A DNA stretch of 59,955 bases. Origin: an uncultured Pelagibacteraceae bacterium. GTDB taxonomy: Bacteria > Pseudomonadota > Alphaproteobacteria > Pelagibacterales > Pelagibacteraceae. The stretch is from the NCBI GenBank assembly GCA_902607625.1, contig CACLKR010000007.1, positions 1 to 59,955 on the forward strand, given 5' to 3'. Numbering within the stretch: the first letter of the stretch is position 1; every line of letters begins with the position of its first letter. This document shows, piece by piece, positions 1 to 8,548 of this stretch. The notes beneath the pieces are model-generated. The model saw only the letters and a program-made list of their open reading frames with translations, had not been told where the DNA came from and searched no databases. The translations under genes were made by a program, and so were the position numbers.

Positions 1-606
1 TGGTGGGATAGAGCTTTAGTCACAGCTTACATGGCAACCTTTGGTGTAATTATATCAGCTATCATCGGAGTAATCTCTGGTTCTTTAGCTGCACAAAATA
101 CAACAAGTACAAAAATCGTTTTAGGGATATGTGATACTCTTCAAACATTTCCATCCTTTGTCTATTTAATTCCTGTTATGATGCTTTTTGGCGTGACTGA
201 CACATCCGTGTTAATTGCTGTGATTATTTATGCAACTATTCCTGCAACCCGTTACACTATTGAAGGGCTTCGGAGTGTTCCACCAGCTTTACACGATGCA
301 GCTACGATGTCGGGTGTAACACGCTTACAAAGATTGATTCAGATTGAATTTCCTTTAGCATTTCCTCATATCATGCTTGGAATTAATCAAACCGTTGTTT
401 TTGCGTTATTTATGGTAATTATTGGAGCTTTTATTGGAACAGAAGATTTGGGTCAATATATTATGAAAGCTTTATCAGACTTAAAAGGAGGAGGTAAAGC
501 ACTGATCCTTGGTCTCTGCGTTGCCTTTATGGGTTTAGCGGTTGATAATTTAATTCGTACTTGGGCAAATAAACGAAAAAAATTGTTAGGATTAGAAGAA
601 TATTAA
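1..606 (+). CDS. ABC transporter permease, glycine betaine/proline type (5' truncated)
   Basis: The reading frame is open from base 1, so this is the C-terminal part of a larger permease cut by the window edge; the ATG at 31 is probably internal. It has several hydrophobic segments and the binding-protein-dependent transport signature near residues 95-115 (EGLRSVPPALHDAA counted from base 1), where the permease docks with its ATPase. The spacing and the sequence after that loop resemble ProW/OpuAB permeases for betaine, proline betaine or choline in the inner membrane. The substrate is inferred from family resemblance only. The stop codon abuts the start of the alcohol dehydrogenase gene, so the two are probably cotranscribed. 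Confidence 0.8.
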   Translation, partial: WWDRALVTAYMATFGVIISAIIGVISGSLAAQNTTSTKIVLGICDTLQTFPSFVYLIPVMMLFGVTDTSVLIAVIIYATIPATRYTIEGLRSVPPALHDAATMSGVTRLQRLIQIEFPLAFPHIMLGINQTVVFALFMVIIGAFIGTEDLGQYIMKALSDLKGGGKALILGLCVAFMGLAVDNLIRTWANKRKKLLGLEEY

Positions 607-1806
607 ATGTCTAATTTTGATTGGGCCTACCCAAACACTGTGTGGTTTGGTGTTGGTAGAATAAAGGATTTATCCAAAGCTTGCAAAATACTAAATATAA
701 AAAAACCCTTGCTAGTTACCGACAAAGACCTTGCAAAAACACAAATGATAGCAAGGGCCGTTGATATAAATAAAAAAGTCTCCATACCTACAAAAATTTT
801 TTCAGATTTAAAAGGGAATCCATTTGGAAGTCACGTTCAAAAAGGAGTTGAACAATTCAAAAATGGTCAACATGATGGAGTGATAGCTTTTGGGGGCGGT
901 AGTAGTTTAGATGTTGGTAAATCAATTGCTTTATTAGAGTCAAACAATAGACCTCTATGGGACTTTTCTGGTGAAGGAAGTTTTTGGAAAGAAAATAACT
1001 ATATTGAGTCTATGGCAAAAAATAAAATGAGCAATCCTGACAATGTTAAACCTATTATAGCTATTCCCACTACTGCAGGTACAGGTTCTGAGGCATCGAG
1101 AGCTGCAGCAATCATTAATGAGAAAATCAATGTAAAAAAAATAGTTTTTCATCCCAGAATGCTTCCAACCCTAACTATTCTGGATCCTGAGTTAACAATT
1201 GGTTTACCTAAATTTTTGACAGCAGCAACAGGCATGGATGCTTTTGCTCATAACTTGGAAGCTTATTGTGCTCCCGGTTATCATCCCATGGCAGATGGTA
1301 TAGCGCTTGAGGGTATGTGGTTAATTAAAAAATGGTTAATAACCGCAGTTAATGAAGGAGAAAATTTGGAAGCTCGTGGAAATATGCTCACAGCTTCAAG
1401 TATGGGAGCTACCGCTTTTCAAAAAGGTTTAGGAGCTATTCATTCGTTAAGCCATCCAGTGAATTCGGTTTTTAATATTCATCACGGTTTATCCAATGCT
1501 GTTTTTATGCCCTATGTTTTAACTTTTAATAGATCAGCAATAGAAAATAAAATTGCAAAACTAAGTGAGTATCTTGAATTGAAAGAAGCTTCGTTCAATT
1601 CTTTTGTGGATTGGGTGCTAGAATTACGTGAAAAAATAAAAATTCCACACAAGTTATCTGATTGCGCGAAAATAACTGACAAAGATATAGAAAAGCTATC
1701 TCCTATGGCATTGAATGATCCTTGCACACCAGAGAACCCTAAAAAAGTTTCATTAGATGATATGAAACTAATGTACCAACACAGTCTTGGTGGAAAACTC
1801 TTTTAA
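607..1806 (+). CDS. Iron-containing alcohol dehydrogenase (group III)
   Basis: A 399-residue NAD(P)-dependent dehydrogenase of the Fe-ADH family. Visible signatures are the nucleotide-binding GGGSSLDVGKS, the TTAGTGSEASRAA segment, and the metal-ligand region with GMDAFAHNLEAY followed by HSLSHP and HHGLSNA. These supply the Asp and three His that bind iron in the family. It starts one base after the stop of the upstream permease, with no spacer, so it is in the same operon. The alcohol or aldehyde substrate cannot be read from the sequence. Placement beside a betaine-type permease suggests work on a methylated or C1-linked substrate, but that is inference. Confidence 0.9.
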   Translation: MSNFDWAYPNTVWFGVGRIKDLSKACKILNIKKPLLVTDKDLAKTQMIARAVDINKKVSIPTKIFSDLKGNPFGSHVQKGVEQFKNGQHDGVIAFGGGSSLDVGKSIALLESNNRPLWDFSGEGSFWKENNYIESMAKNKMSNPDNVKPIIAIPTTAGTGSEASRAAAIINEKINVKKIVFHPRMLPTLTILDPELTIGLPKFLTAATGMDAFAHNLEAYCAPGYHPMADGIALEGMWLIKKWLITAVNEGENLEARGNMLTASSMGATAFQKGLGAIHSLSHPVNSVFNIHHGLSNAVFMPYVLTFNRSAIENKIAKLSEYLELKEASFNSFVDWVLELREKIKIPHKLSDCAKITDKDIEKLSPMALNDPCTPENPKKVSLDDMKLMYQHSLGGKLF

Positions 1807-2501
1807 ATTATTTTCTTAAAATTATCGTAAATTGTTCTAGCGCTAGTATTGAACACACTTAGATTTTCTTCAACATCTTTTTTGAATTTCTCAAGAGCAT
1901 TTAATCCTAAGGTTTTTTCTAAAGCTGATTTATATTCCGGTACACATGCCCATTGAGGAACTGTATCGTTTGTTTGTTCGACATGAAACTGTAGTCCAAA
2001 AGCATTATCTGAAGAAAAAGCTTGAACTCTACACTCAGGCGATGATGCCAGTAAATTTGTGTTAGATGGTAAATCATGTACTTCGTAGGAATGCCACTGC
2101 AAAACCTTTAATTCTTTATTTAGACCTTTAAATAACGAATTGCTATTTGCTAAAGAAACTCCTAACACACCTATTTCTGGTGTCTTCATTTTTCTTACTT
2201 TGCCGCCTACAGCTTCACCAAGAAGTTGAGCGCCTAGACACAAACCTAAAAAAGGTTTTTTTTGTATGCAAGCAAACTTATGTATTCCTTCTTTTTCAGG
2301 TTTAAGCCAGGGATAAATTTCTTCTTGCCAAGTATCCATAGGTCCACCCATAACTATCATTGCATCATACTTGTCTAGTTGAGGTATTTTTTCATCTTCA
2401 TCTAATTCTACGGTATCAATTTCAATTTTATCTTCTTTCATAAACTTAAGAAAAATACCTGGATGTTCAATATTAATGTGTTGTAGAACTAAAAATTTCA
2501 T
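1803..2501 (-). CDS. Class I glutamine amidotransferase-like protein
   Basis: A 232-residue stand-alone GATase1 domain resembling the glutaminase half of GMP synthase. The nucleophile elbow GLCLGAQ gives Cys88, and LQFHVE gives His173 and Glu175, so the triad is complete and the protein is probably active on glutamine or a glutamyl compound. No synthetase domain is attached, which excludes guaA itself. It is the last gene of a minus-strand operon after nadA and nadC (15-base gap) and overlaps the end of the alcohol dehydrogenase by 4 bases. The acceptor is unknown; gamma-glutamyl compound hydrolysis is another possibility. Confidence 0.8.
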   Translation of the reverse strand: MKFLVLQHINIEHPGIFLKFMKEDKIEIDTVELDEDEKIPQLDKYDAMIVMGGPMDTWQEEIYPWLKPEKEGIHKFACIQKKPFLGLCLGAQLLGEAVGGKVRKMKTPEIGVLGVSLANSNSLFKGLNKELKVLQWHSYEVHDLPSNTNLLASSPECRVQAFSSDNAFGLQFHVEQTNDTVPQWACVPEYKSALEKTLGLNALEKFKKDVEENLSVFNTSARTIYDNFKKII

Positions 2502-2516
2502 ATAATTAAAGTATAC

Positions 2517-3362
2517 TTAAATTTCCAATTTAAAATCAATAGCTGGCACACTATGAGTAATTTTACCTATAGATAATCTTTCAACACCAGTCGATGCAAA
2601 TTCTCTTACATTTTTTAGCGTGATGCCACCAGAGGCTTCTGTTTCATAAAACTTTTTTGAAATTTTAACTCCTTTTCTTAGTTTTTGTAAACTCATATTA
2701 TCAAACAATAGTCTTTGAAATTTTAAACCTTTAATTTTTTTCAATTGATTTAAATTATCTACTTCTACTGTAATTTTTTTTCCCTTTTTGTTTTTTATAG
2801 CTTTTTTAATTAAGTTACGAATATTTCCGTCTATTGCTATATGATTGTCCTTTATTAATATTTCATCGCTAAGATTAAATCTATGATTAAGACCTCCTCC
2901 TAATTTTACTCCATATTTTTGTAACAATCTTAAATTTGGTAAGGTTTTTCTAGTGCAACAGATTTTGCAAGATTTACCTTTTATTTTATTTACAAATTTA
3001 TTAGTAATTGTTGCTGTACCAGAAATTAAAGCTAAAAAATTAAGAGCTATCCTTTCACTTTCAAGGATTTTTTTAGCATTTCCGGTTATAGTGGCTACTA
3101 CTTTACCTTTATTTATTTTTCTACCGTCTTTTGTTTTTGCTCTAAAATTAATTTTTTTATCTGAATTTTTAAAAACTTCTTTTGCAAAGTTTAAGCCTCC
3201 AATTATGGCTACTTGATTTGAAATAATTTTAGCTTTAATTTTTTTTTTATTATTTATTTGTTGACTAGTAGCATCACCATTTGGATATAAATCTTCTTTA
3301 AGGGCATTTTTGACTATATTTTTAATATATTTTTGGTTTAAAAATGGTTTTTTTCTTATCAC
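2517..3362 (-). CDS. nadC: Quinolinate phosphoribosyltransferase
   Basis: Converts quinolinate and PRPP to nicotinate mononucleotide in de novo NAD synthesis. The 281-residue length fits the family. The conserved core is visible: ERIALNFLALISGTAT near residues 105-120, CTRKTLPNLR around 136-145 and GGGLNHR near 157, followed by the LIKDNHI segment and the C-terminal EASGGI. These contain the Arg and Lys residues that bind quinolinate. It lies 3 bases after nadA on the same strand. The gene is very lysine- and isoleucine-rich and has a run of about ten T on the plus strand near 3239-3248 that keeps frame. Confidence 0.95.
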   Translation of the reverse strand: MIRKKPFLNQKYIKNIVKNALKEDLYPNGDATSQQINNKKKIKAKIISNQVAIIGGLNFAKEVFKNSDKKINFRAKTKDGRKINKGKVVATITGNAKKILESERIALNFLALISGTATITNKFVNKIKGKSCKICCTRKTLPNLRLLQKYGVKLGGGLNHRFNLSDEILIKDNHIAIDGNIRNLIKKAIKNKKGKKITVEVDNLNQLKKIKGLKFQRLLFDNMSLQKLRKGVKISKKFYETEASGGITLKNVREFASTGVERLSIGKITHSVPAIDFKLEI

Positions 3363-3365
3363 TTT

Positions 3366-4361
3366 TTAATGACTACGCCCTATTGCAACCATACGTTCTA
3401 CAGCTTTTCTAGCTTTTCTAGATATTATTTCGGGTATAAGAATTTCATTAGTTTCTTTTTCAAGGCATTCTAATACTTTTGGTAAGCTAATTGTTTTCAT
3501 GTAAGGACATAAGTTGCATGGTTTGATGAATTGAACATTTGGATTATCAACTTGAACATTATCACTCATAGAACATTCAGTAACCAACATAACTTTTTTT
3601 GGTTGTTTCGTTTTAACATATTTACTCATACCCGAAGTAGAGCCAGTAAAATCAGAAGCCGCAATAACTTCTGGCGGGCATTCTGGGTGAGTAAGAACTA
3701 CAATTTCAGGATTTTGTTTTTTTATATCTTCAATTTCTTGCGCACTAAATCTTTCGTGCACAATACAAGTTCCAACCCACGATATAATTTGAACTTTTGT
3801 TTTTGACTGCACGTATTTTGCCATGTATTGATCTGGCAAAAATATAACTTTATCAGCTCCCAGAGACTCAACTACTTTGATCGCATTAGCTGAAGTACAA
3901 CAAATATCTGATTCAGCTTTAACTTCTGCAGAGGTATTGACATAAGTTACAACAGGTACGCCTGGATATTTTTCCTTAAGCATTTTCACATCTTTTCCAG
4001 TGATTGATGAAGCCAAGGAACAGCCGGCCCCCATATCAGGTAATAAAACTTTTTTATTCGGATTCATTAATTTTGCAGTTTCAGCCATAAAATGAACTCC
4101 ACATAATACTATAATGTCTGCATCTGTTTTTTCTGCTTCTATGGCTAATGCAAGTGAATCAGCGGCTATGTCGGCAATACCATGAAAAATTTCTGGGGTT
4201 TGATAGTTATGGGCCAAGATAACAGCATTTTTTTCTTTTTTTAGCATATTAATTTTATGAACTAAAGGAGCATGAAAGGCCCACTCGATTTCAGGGATAA
4301 CCTTGGAAATCTTTTGGTATATTGGATCAGTTTCTTTTTTTATTTTTTCAACTATCTCCAT
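3366..4361 (-). CDS. nadA: Quinolinate synthase
   Basis: Condenses iminoaspartate with dihydroxyacetone phosphate to quinolinate. At 331 residues it is normal length. Three cysteine-bearing segments expected to bind the [4Fe-4S] cluster are visible: [10 protein letters not shown], the DICCTSANA segment and KPCNLCPYM near the C-terminus. It is the first gene of the nadA-nadC-amidotransferase operon. nadB or aspartate dehydrogenase, which would supply iminoaspartate, is not in this operon. A weak promoter-like pair (ATGACA, 17 bases, TAGATT) lies at 4368-4396. Its predicted start would fall almost on the ATG, so the message may be leaderless or the promoter wrong. Confidence 0.95.
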   Translation of the reverse strand: MEIVEKIKKETDPIYQKISKVIPEIEWAFHAPLVHKINMLKKEKNAVILAHNYQTPEIFHGIADIAADSLALAIEAEKTDADIIVLCGVHFMAETAKLMNPNKKVLLPDMGAGCSLASSITGKDVKMLKEKYPGVPVVTYVNTSAEVKAESDICCTSANAIKVVESLGADKVIFLPDQYMAKYVQSKTKVQIISWVGTCIVHERFSAQEIEDIKKQNPEIVVLTHPECPPEVIAASDFTGSTSGMSKYVKTKQPKKVMLVTECSMSDNVQVDNPNVQFIKPCNLCPYMKTISLPKVLECLEKETNEILIPEIISRKARKAVERMVAIGRSH

Positions 4362-4416
4362 GAATAAAATCTATCAACTTGAAGATAAATTGTCATTCAT
4401 TTATTCTGACGCATAG

Positions 4417-4502
4417 GCGGCTATGCTGGAATTGGTAGACAGGCTTGGTTGAGGGCCAAGTGGGGTTTCCCAGTGAGAGTTCGAGTCTCTCTAGCCGCAC
4501 CA
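4417..4502 (+). tRNA. tRNA-Leu (anticodon GAG)
   Basis: An 86-base class II tRNA with encoded CCA. The acceptor stem GCGGCTA (4417-4423) pairs with TAGCCGC (4492-4498). The anticodon stem CTTGG/CCAAG encloses loop TTGAGGG, giving anticodon GAG at 4451-4453. A long variable arm (GGGGTTTCCC region) and a T-arm with GTTCGAGTC follow, as expected for leucine tRNA. It lies between divergent nadA and djlA, about 42 bases before djlA. Confidence 0.95.
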
Positions 4503-5298
4503 AAAAATATAGATAAAGTTAAAAACATCTGTTAAAATTTTTTTATGAGTATATGGGGTAGCCTTATTGGTGGATTTGTCGGTTTTTCTTTTGCTGGGCC
4601 TATTGGAGCTTTAATAGGTTCTATGGTTGGAGGCAGAATTTCTTCAGCTCGAAGATCGGGTTTTCAACGCAGCTTTGCTCCTCCCCAACAAATTTTTGCC
4701 ATTGCTCTAATTATTCTAACAGCAAAGTTAGCCAAGGCAGATGGTCAAGTTTCAAAAGAGGAGTTAATTGCCGTTAAAAATAAATTAAAAATTCCCGAAC
4801 ACGAAGTTGATCAAGTTGGAAAAATATTTAATAAAGCCAAAGAAGACTCACTTGGATACGAGCCTTATGCTCAGCAGATAGCACAAATTTATAAGAAGAA
4901 CCCAGCAGTTCTGGATGAAGTAATAAATACATTGTTTTATATTGCTGAGGCAGATGGCAAAGTCTCTGATACTGAAATTGCAATGATAAGAAATATTGCA
5001 CTAATTTTTGGTATAAACCAAAGTCAGTTTGAAGGAATTAGAGAATCAAGAAAAAGTTCTGATAAACTAAATCCCTATATAGTATTAGGCTGTAGTTCTA
5101 ACGATGATTTTGCAACTATCAGAAAAAAGTACCTCAAACTTTCAAAAGAACATCATCCCGATGTATTGATGAATAAAGGAGTACCCCAAGAAGTGATTGA
5201 AGAAAGCAAGAAAAAAATGAGGGCTATTAATTCTGCCTTTGATCAAATTGAAAAAATGAAATCATAAATGAGAAACTAAACTAACAGCACCAAAAAAT
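4497..5298. repeat. 12-bp direct repeat: tRNA-Leu 3' end and copy downstream of djlA
   Basis: GCACCAAAAAAT occurs at 4497-4508, spanning the tRNA CCA end, and again at 5287-5298 just before the deaminase start. About 16 of 21 bases match when the alignment is extended. The repeats bracket djlA, the geometry of a tRNA-targeted insertion, but no integrase or other mobile gene is present. Chance similarity in A-rich DNA is a real alternative. Confidence 0.35.
4545..5267 (+). CDS. djlA: DjlA-like co-chaperone: TerB domain plus C-terminal J domain
   Basis: A 240-residue protein. Residues about 6-35 are a glycine-zipper-like hydrophobic segment (GGFVGFSFAGPIGALIGS), probably membrane associated. 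Residues about 50-165 form a tellurite-resistance B/TerB-type helical domain with two repeated KADG/EADG motifs. Residues about 173-240 are a J domain with the HPD signature in EHHPDV, which stimulates DnaK ATPase. This order is that of DjlA, a membrane-anchored DnaK partner. It stands alone between tRNA-Leu and the deaminase. A 12-base copy of the tRNA 3' end follows the gene (see repeats). Confidence 0.85.
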   Translation: MSIWGSLIGGFVGFSFAGPIGALIGSMVGGRISSARRSGFQRSFAPPQQIFAIALIILTAKLAKADGQVSKEELIAVKNKLKIPEHEVDQVGKIFNKAKEDSLGYEPYAQQIAQIYKKNPAVLDEVINTLFYIAEADGKVSDTEIAMIRNIALIFGINQSQFEGIRESRKSSDKLNPYIVLGCSSNDDFATIRKKYLKLSKEHHPDVLMNKGVPQEVIEESKKKMRAINSAFDQIEKMKS

Positions 5299-5299
5299 T

Positions 5300-6289
5300 A
5301 TGAATATTATAGAATTTATAAAAAAAACTCCAAAGAGTGAATTGCATTTGCATATAGAAGGCACGCTTGAGCCCGACCATATGTTTGCGTTAGCTAAAAG
5401 AAATAATATTCAAATTCCTTTTGCCAATGTTGATGAGGTTAAGTCTGCATATAACTTTAGCAACCTCGAATCTTTTTTAAAGATTTTTTATCAAGGTTCT
5501 ATAGTATTAGTAAAAGAGCAGGATTTTTTTGACCTTACTTCGGCTTATGCATTAAAGTGTAAAGAAAATAATGTGGTTCACACAGAAATTTTTTTTGATC
5601 CTCAAACGCACGTAAATAGAGGAATTAGTTTTGACACTGTAATAAATGGAATTTATAAAGCTCTTCAAAAAGCGAACAAAGAATTTGGTTTAACTTTTAA
5701 AATTATAATGTGCTTTTTAAGACATCTTGATGAGGAGTCCGGATTTGCAATGTTAGATCAAGCCTCTGCTCATAAAGAAAAGATTGTAGGTGTTGGATTA
5801 GATTCTTCTGAAATTGGTAATCCACCAAGTAAATTTAAAAAATTATTTGAAAAAGCGATAGAAAAAGGCTTTTTAACAGTAGCTCACGCAGGGGAGGAAG
5901 GTCCACCAGAATATATTTGGGAAGCCTTGGATCATCTTAAGGTAAAAAGAATTGACCATGGCGTTCAGTGCCTCAGAGATAAAAGATTAATTGAAAAATT
6001 AAGAAATAGCCAAACTCCTCTAACTGTTTGTCCTCTTTCAAATATAAAATTACGAGTTTTTAAAAAACTTGAGGAACATAATCTAAAAAAAATGTTAGAT
6101 CAAAAATTAATGGTTATGATTAATTCTGATGATCCGGCGTATTTTGGAGGTTATATTAACAAAAATTTGATTGCGTGTCAGGCAGCTCTAAATCTTTCTA
6201 TGAATGAAGTCAAAACCTTACTTATTAATTCATTTAAATCATCTTTTTTAGAGGAAGAAAAAAAAAGAGAATGGATTTCAAAAATTTAA
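5300..6289 (+). CDS. Adenine deaminase (or adenosine deaminase)
   Basis: A 329-residue metal-dependent purine deaminase. The N-terminal ELHLHIEGTLEP provides the two zinc-binding histidines, VAHAGEEGPPEYIW supplies another His and the catalytic Glu, IDHGVQ follows, and NSDDPAYFGGY carries the metal-binding Asp. The DDPAYFGGY form is what I associate with the adenine deaminase branch rather than adenosine deaminase, so conversion of adenine to hypoxanthine for purine salvage is the better guess. The gene starts 32 bases after djlA and faces ygfZ with a 9-base gap. Confidence 0.85.
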   Translation: MNIIEFIKKTPKSELHLHIEGTLEPDHMFALAKRNNIQIPFANVDEVKSAYNFSNLESFLKIFYQGSIVLVKEQDFFDLTSAYALKCKENNVVHTEIFFDPQTHVNRGISFDTVINGIYKALQKANKEFGLTFKIIMCFLRHLDEESGFAMLDQASAHKEKIVGVGLDSSEIGNPPSKFKKLFEKAIEKGFLTVAHAGEEGPPEYIWEALDHLKVKRIDHGVQCLRDKRLIEKLRNSQTPLTVCPLSNIKLRVFKKLEEHNLKKMLDQKLMVMINSDDPAYFGGYINKNLIACQAALNLSMNEVKTLLINSFKSSFLEEEKKREWISKI

Positions 6290-6298
6290 AAAGACTGT

Positions 6299-7204
6299 TT
6301 AAATCCATTCAGGCTTTAATATTTTAACTTTTGAATTCCCACACATAAGTTCGATATTGGCGAACTCCTTTAGATCCGGGTCGACAACCTTGATCAGCGC
6401 AAATGAGTAGGGTTTATCAATCATAATTTTACCTACTTTGCTATCTTTATATTTGATGATATCATTTTCGGATAGCTGTCCAGAAACTTTTTCAATGGGC
6501 AAAATTCTTCTTCTTAGTTTATTTCTTAGTTTAATTCTTGAGGTATTTTCTTGTCCAACGTAACAGCCTTTTTTAAAATCAATACCATTCAATTCATCCA
6601 AATTATTTTCGATACCAAAAATTTTATCTTTTAATTTATTTAAATCTATTTGCGGAATACCCAGTTGGAAACTTTTATTATAATATTTTTCTTTTTCAAC
6701 AATTTTTAAATTTAATTTTTTAATGGTAAGGTGAAGGTTTTCAAGTTTTGATATAATTTTGGCTCCTAATTTATCGTTTCTTGGGTCAATATAAACGGGA
6801 CCATCTCGATAACTTGCTGTACTTCCTTTCGATAGGTTTGATTTATTAACTTCTTTAAATTTTTCTAAGGAAATTATTGCAGCTACATATTTTTCAGTTA
6901 AGTCAATAAAATCAACTTTTGATCTCAATTTATAAAAATTTAATAATTTAATAATTTCCGCTGTAGATTTTTTTTCGCATTCTACAAGATAACCATCTTT
7001 GAATTTTAAGATAAAAAATTCAAATAAATATTTACCTTGAGGAGTTAGTATTGAAGAAAAAACTGTTGAATTGATGCTTACTTTTTCTAAATCGTTAGTG
7101 ACTATATTCTGTAAGAAATCTTTTGCCTCAACACCTAATACTTGTATAAATCCACGATCTTCAAGAGTTATAACTTCATTTTTTTCCATATTTGCAAATT
7201 TCAA
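6299..7204 (-). CDS. ygfZ: YgfZ/GcvT-family folate-binding protein
   Basis: A 301-residue tRNA-modifying/iron-sulfur repair protein of the YgfZ (IBA57-like) family. The hallmark KGCYVGQE is present with Cys214, and the N-terminal part has the folate-binding GcvT-like fold region (FLQNIVTNDL near 30-39, LTPQGKYLFEF near 53-63). The family uses tetrahydrofolate to support certain Fe-S enzymes, including radical SAM tRNA modification. The start could be at 7204 or at the Met five codons later (7189). It is divergent from pyrC, only 27 bases from the dihydroorotase start, so promoters of both genes must be very tight or overlap the coding sequence. Confidence 0.85.
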   Translation of the reverse strand: MKFANMEKNEVITLEDRGFIQVLGVEAKDFLQNIVTNDLEKVSINSTVFSSILTPQGKYLFEFFILKFKDGYLVECEKKSTAEIIKLLNFYKLRSKVDFIDLTEKYVAAIISLEKFKEVNKSNLSKGSTASYRDGPVYIDPRNDKLGAKIISKLENLHLTIKKLNLKIVEKEKYYNKSFQLGIPQIDLNKLKDKIFGIENNLDELNGIDFKKGCYVGQENTSRIKLRNKLRRRILPIEKVSGQLSENDIIKYKDSKVGKIMIDKPYSFALIKVVDPDLKEFANIELMCGNSKVKILKPEWI

Positions 7205-7231
7205 ATCTATAATATATTAAATAGCTCAAGA

Positions 7232-8548
7232 ATGCCTGCTACTTTTGATCTTATCTTAAAAAATGGCAAATGTTTTATTGATGGTCAATTAAAAACTATT
7301 GATATCGGTATTTCTGATGGAATTATAAAAAGTATAGGTAAAATTGAAAAAAATTCAGATACAAATGTTCTAGATGTTACTAATCTTACAGTTTTACCTG
7401 GAATAATAGACACACAAGTTCATTTTAGAGAACCAGGATCTACAGATGTAGAAGATTTAGAATCAGGAAGTAAGGCTGCGGTTATGGGTGGCGTGACCTC
7501 TGTTTTTGAAATGCCTAATACTAATCCACCCACATCAAATCAAGCTGAATTTAATAAAAAGCTTAGCTTGGCTAAAAATAGAATGTTTTCTAATTATGCT
7601 TTTTATTTCGGGGCAACTCCACAAAATATGGAAGACTTACAAAAAGTTGATAAACTTGAAGGTTGTTGTGGAGTGAAACTATTTGCGGGTTCTTCCACAG
7701 GAAATCTTTTAGTCAAAGATGAAAAAGACATTGAAAAAGTTATTTCAAATAGTTCTAAAGTTGTTGCTATTCATTCAGAAGATGAAGATATCTTAAATAT
7801 TAGAAAAAAATTTATAAAAAAAGGAGATGTGAGCTCTCATCCACTTTGGAGAAACGAAGAATGCGCAATGTCTTCAACTAGAAGGGTAGTCAAGATTGCA
7901 GAGCGTTATAATAAAAAAATTCATGTTTTGCATGTGACCACAAAAGAAGAAGTTGAATTTTTGTCTAGATATAAAGGTAATGTAAGTTTTGAAATTACAC
8001 CACAACACTTAACTATAAGTGCTCCGCAGTGTTACAAATTACTAGGTTCGCTTGCACAAATGAATCCTCCAATTAGAGAAAAAAAACACCAAGATATGCT
8101 TTGGAAAGCCGTAAAAGATAGTGTGGTTGATACTATTGGATCAGATCATGCTCCACATAGCTTAGAAAATAAAAAGAAAGAATATCCTCAAACCCCTTCA
8201 GGAATGCCAGGCGTTCAAACACTCGTCCCACTTATGTTAAATCACGTGAACAACAATAAATTAACTTTAAACCAATTCATAAAATTGGTTTGTGAAAATC
8301 CAGTAAGAATTTTTGGAATAAAAAACAAAGGTTACATCAAAGAAGGATATGATGCTGATTTGACCATCGTGGATATGAATATGAAAAAAGTTATTAAAAA
8401 CGATTGGATCGCAAGTAAATGTGGTTGGACACCATTTGATGGTTATGAAGTAAAAGGTTTTCCTTTAGGAACAATTGTAAACGGAAAAGCAATTGTTTGG
8501 GATGGTAAGCTTATTGAAAAAGCTAATGGTAAACCGTTAAGATTTTAA
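7232..8548 (+). CDS. pyrC: Dihydroorotase-like amidohydrolase
   Basis: A 438-residue cyclic amidohydrolase of the type I dihydroorotase/allantoinase group, converting carbamoyl-aspartate to dihydroorotate in pyrimidine synthesis. The Met at 7232 is chosen because MPATFDLILKNG matches the family's usual beginning; the upstream frame is unrelated. Metal-site motifs include GVKLFAG (the Lys carbamylated in relatives), IHSED, HVLHVTT and GSDHAPHS. The first metal motif reads DTQVHFREPG, with Gln62 where most relatives have His, though I recall this form in other alphaproteobacterial homologues. It overlaps the end of prpE by 12 bases in convergent orientation. Confidence 0.85.
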   Translation: MPATFDLILKNGKCFIDGQLKTIDIGISDGIIKSIGKIEKNSDTNVLDVTNLTVLPGIIDTQVHFREPGSTDVEDLESGSKAAVMGGVTSVFEMPNTNPPTSNQAEFNKKLSLAKNRMFSNYAFYFGATPQNMEDLQKVDKLEGCCGVKLFAGSSTGNLLVKDEKDIEKVISNSSKVVAIHSEDEDILNIRKKFIKKGDVSSHPLWRNEECAMSSTRRVVKIAERYNKKIHVLHVTTKEEVEFLSRYKGNVSFEITPQHLTISAPQCYKLLGSLAQMNPPIREKKHQDMLWKAVKDSVVDTIGSDHAPHSLENKKKEYPQTPSGMPGVQTLVPLMLNHVNNNKLTLNQFIKLVCENPVRIFGIKNKGYIKEGYDADLTIVDMNMKKVIKNDWIASKCGWTPFDGYEVKGFPLGTIVNGKAIVWDGKLIEKANGKPLRF

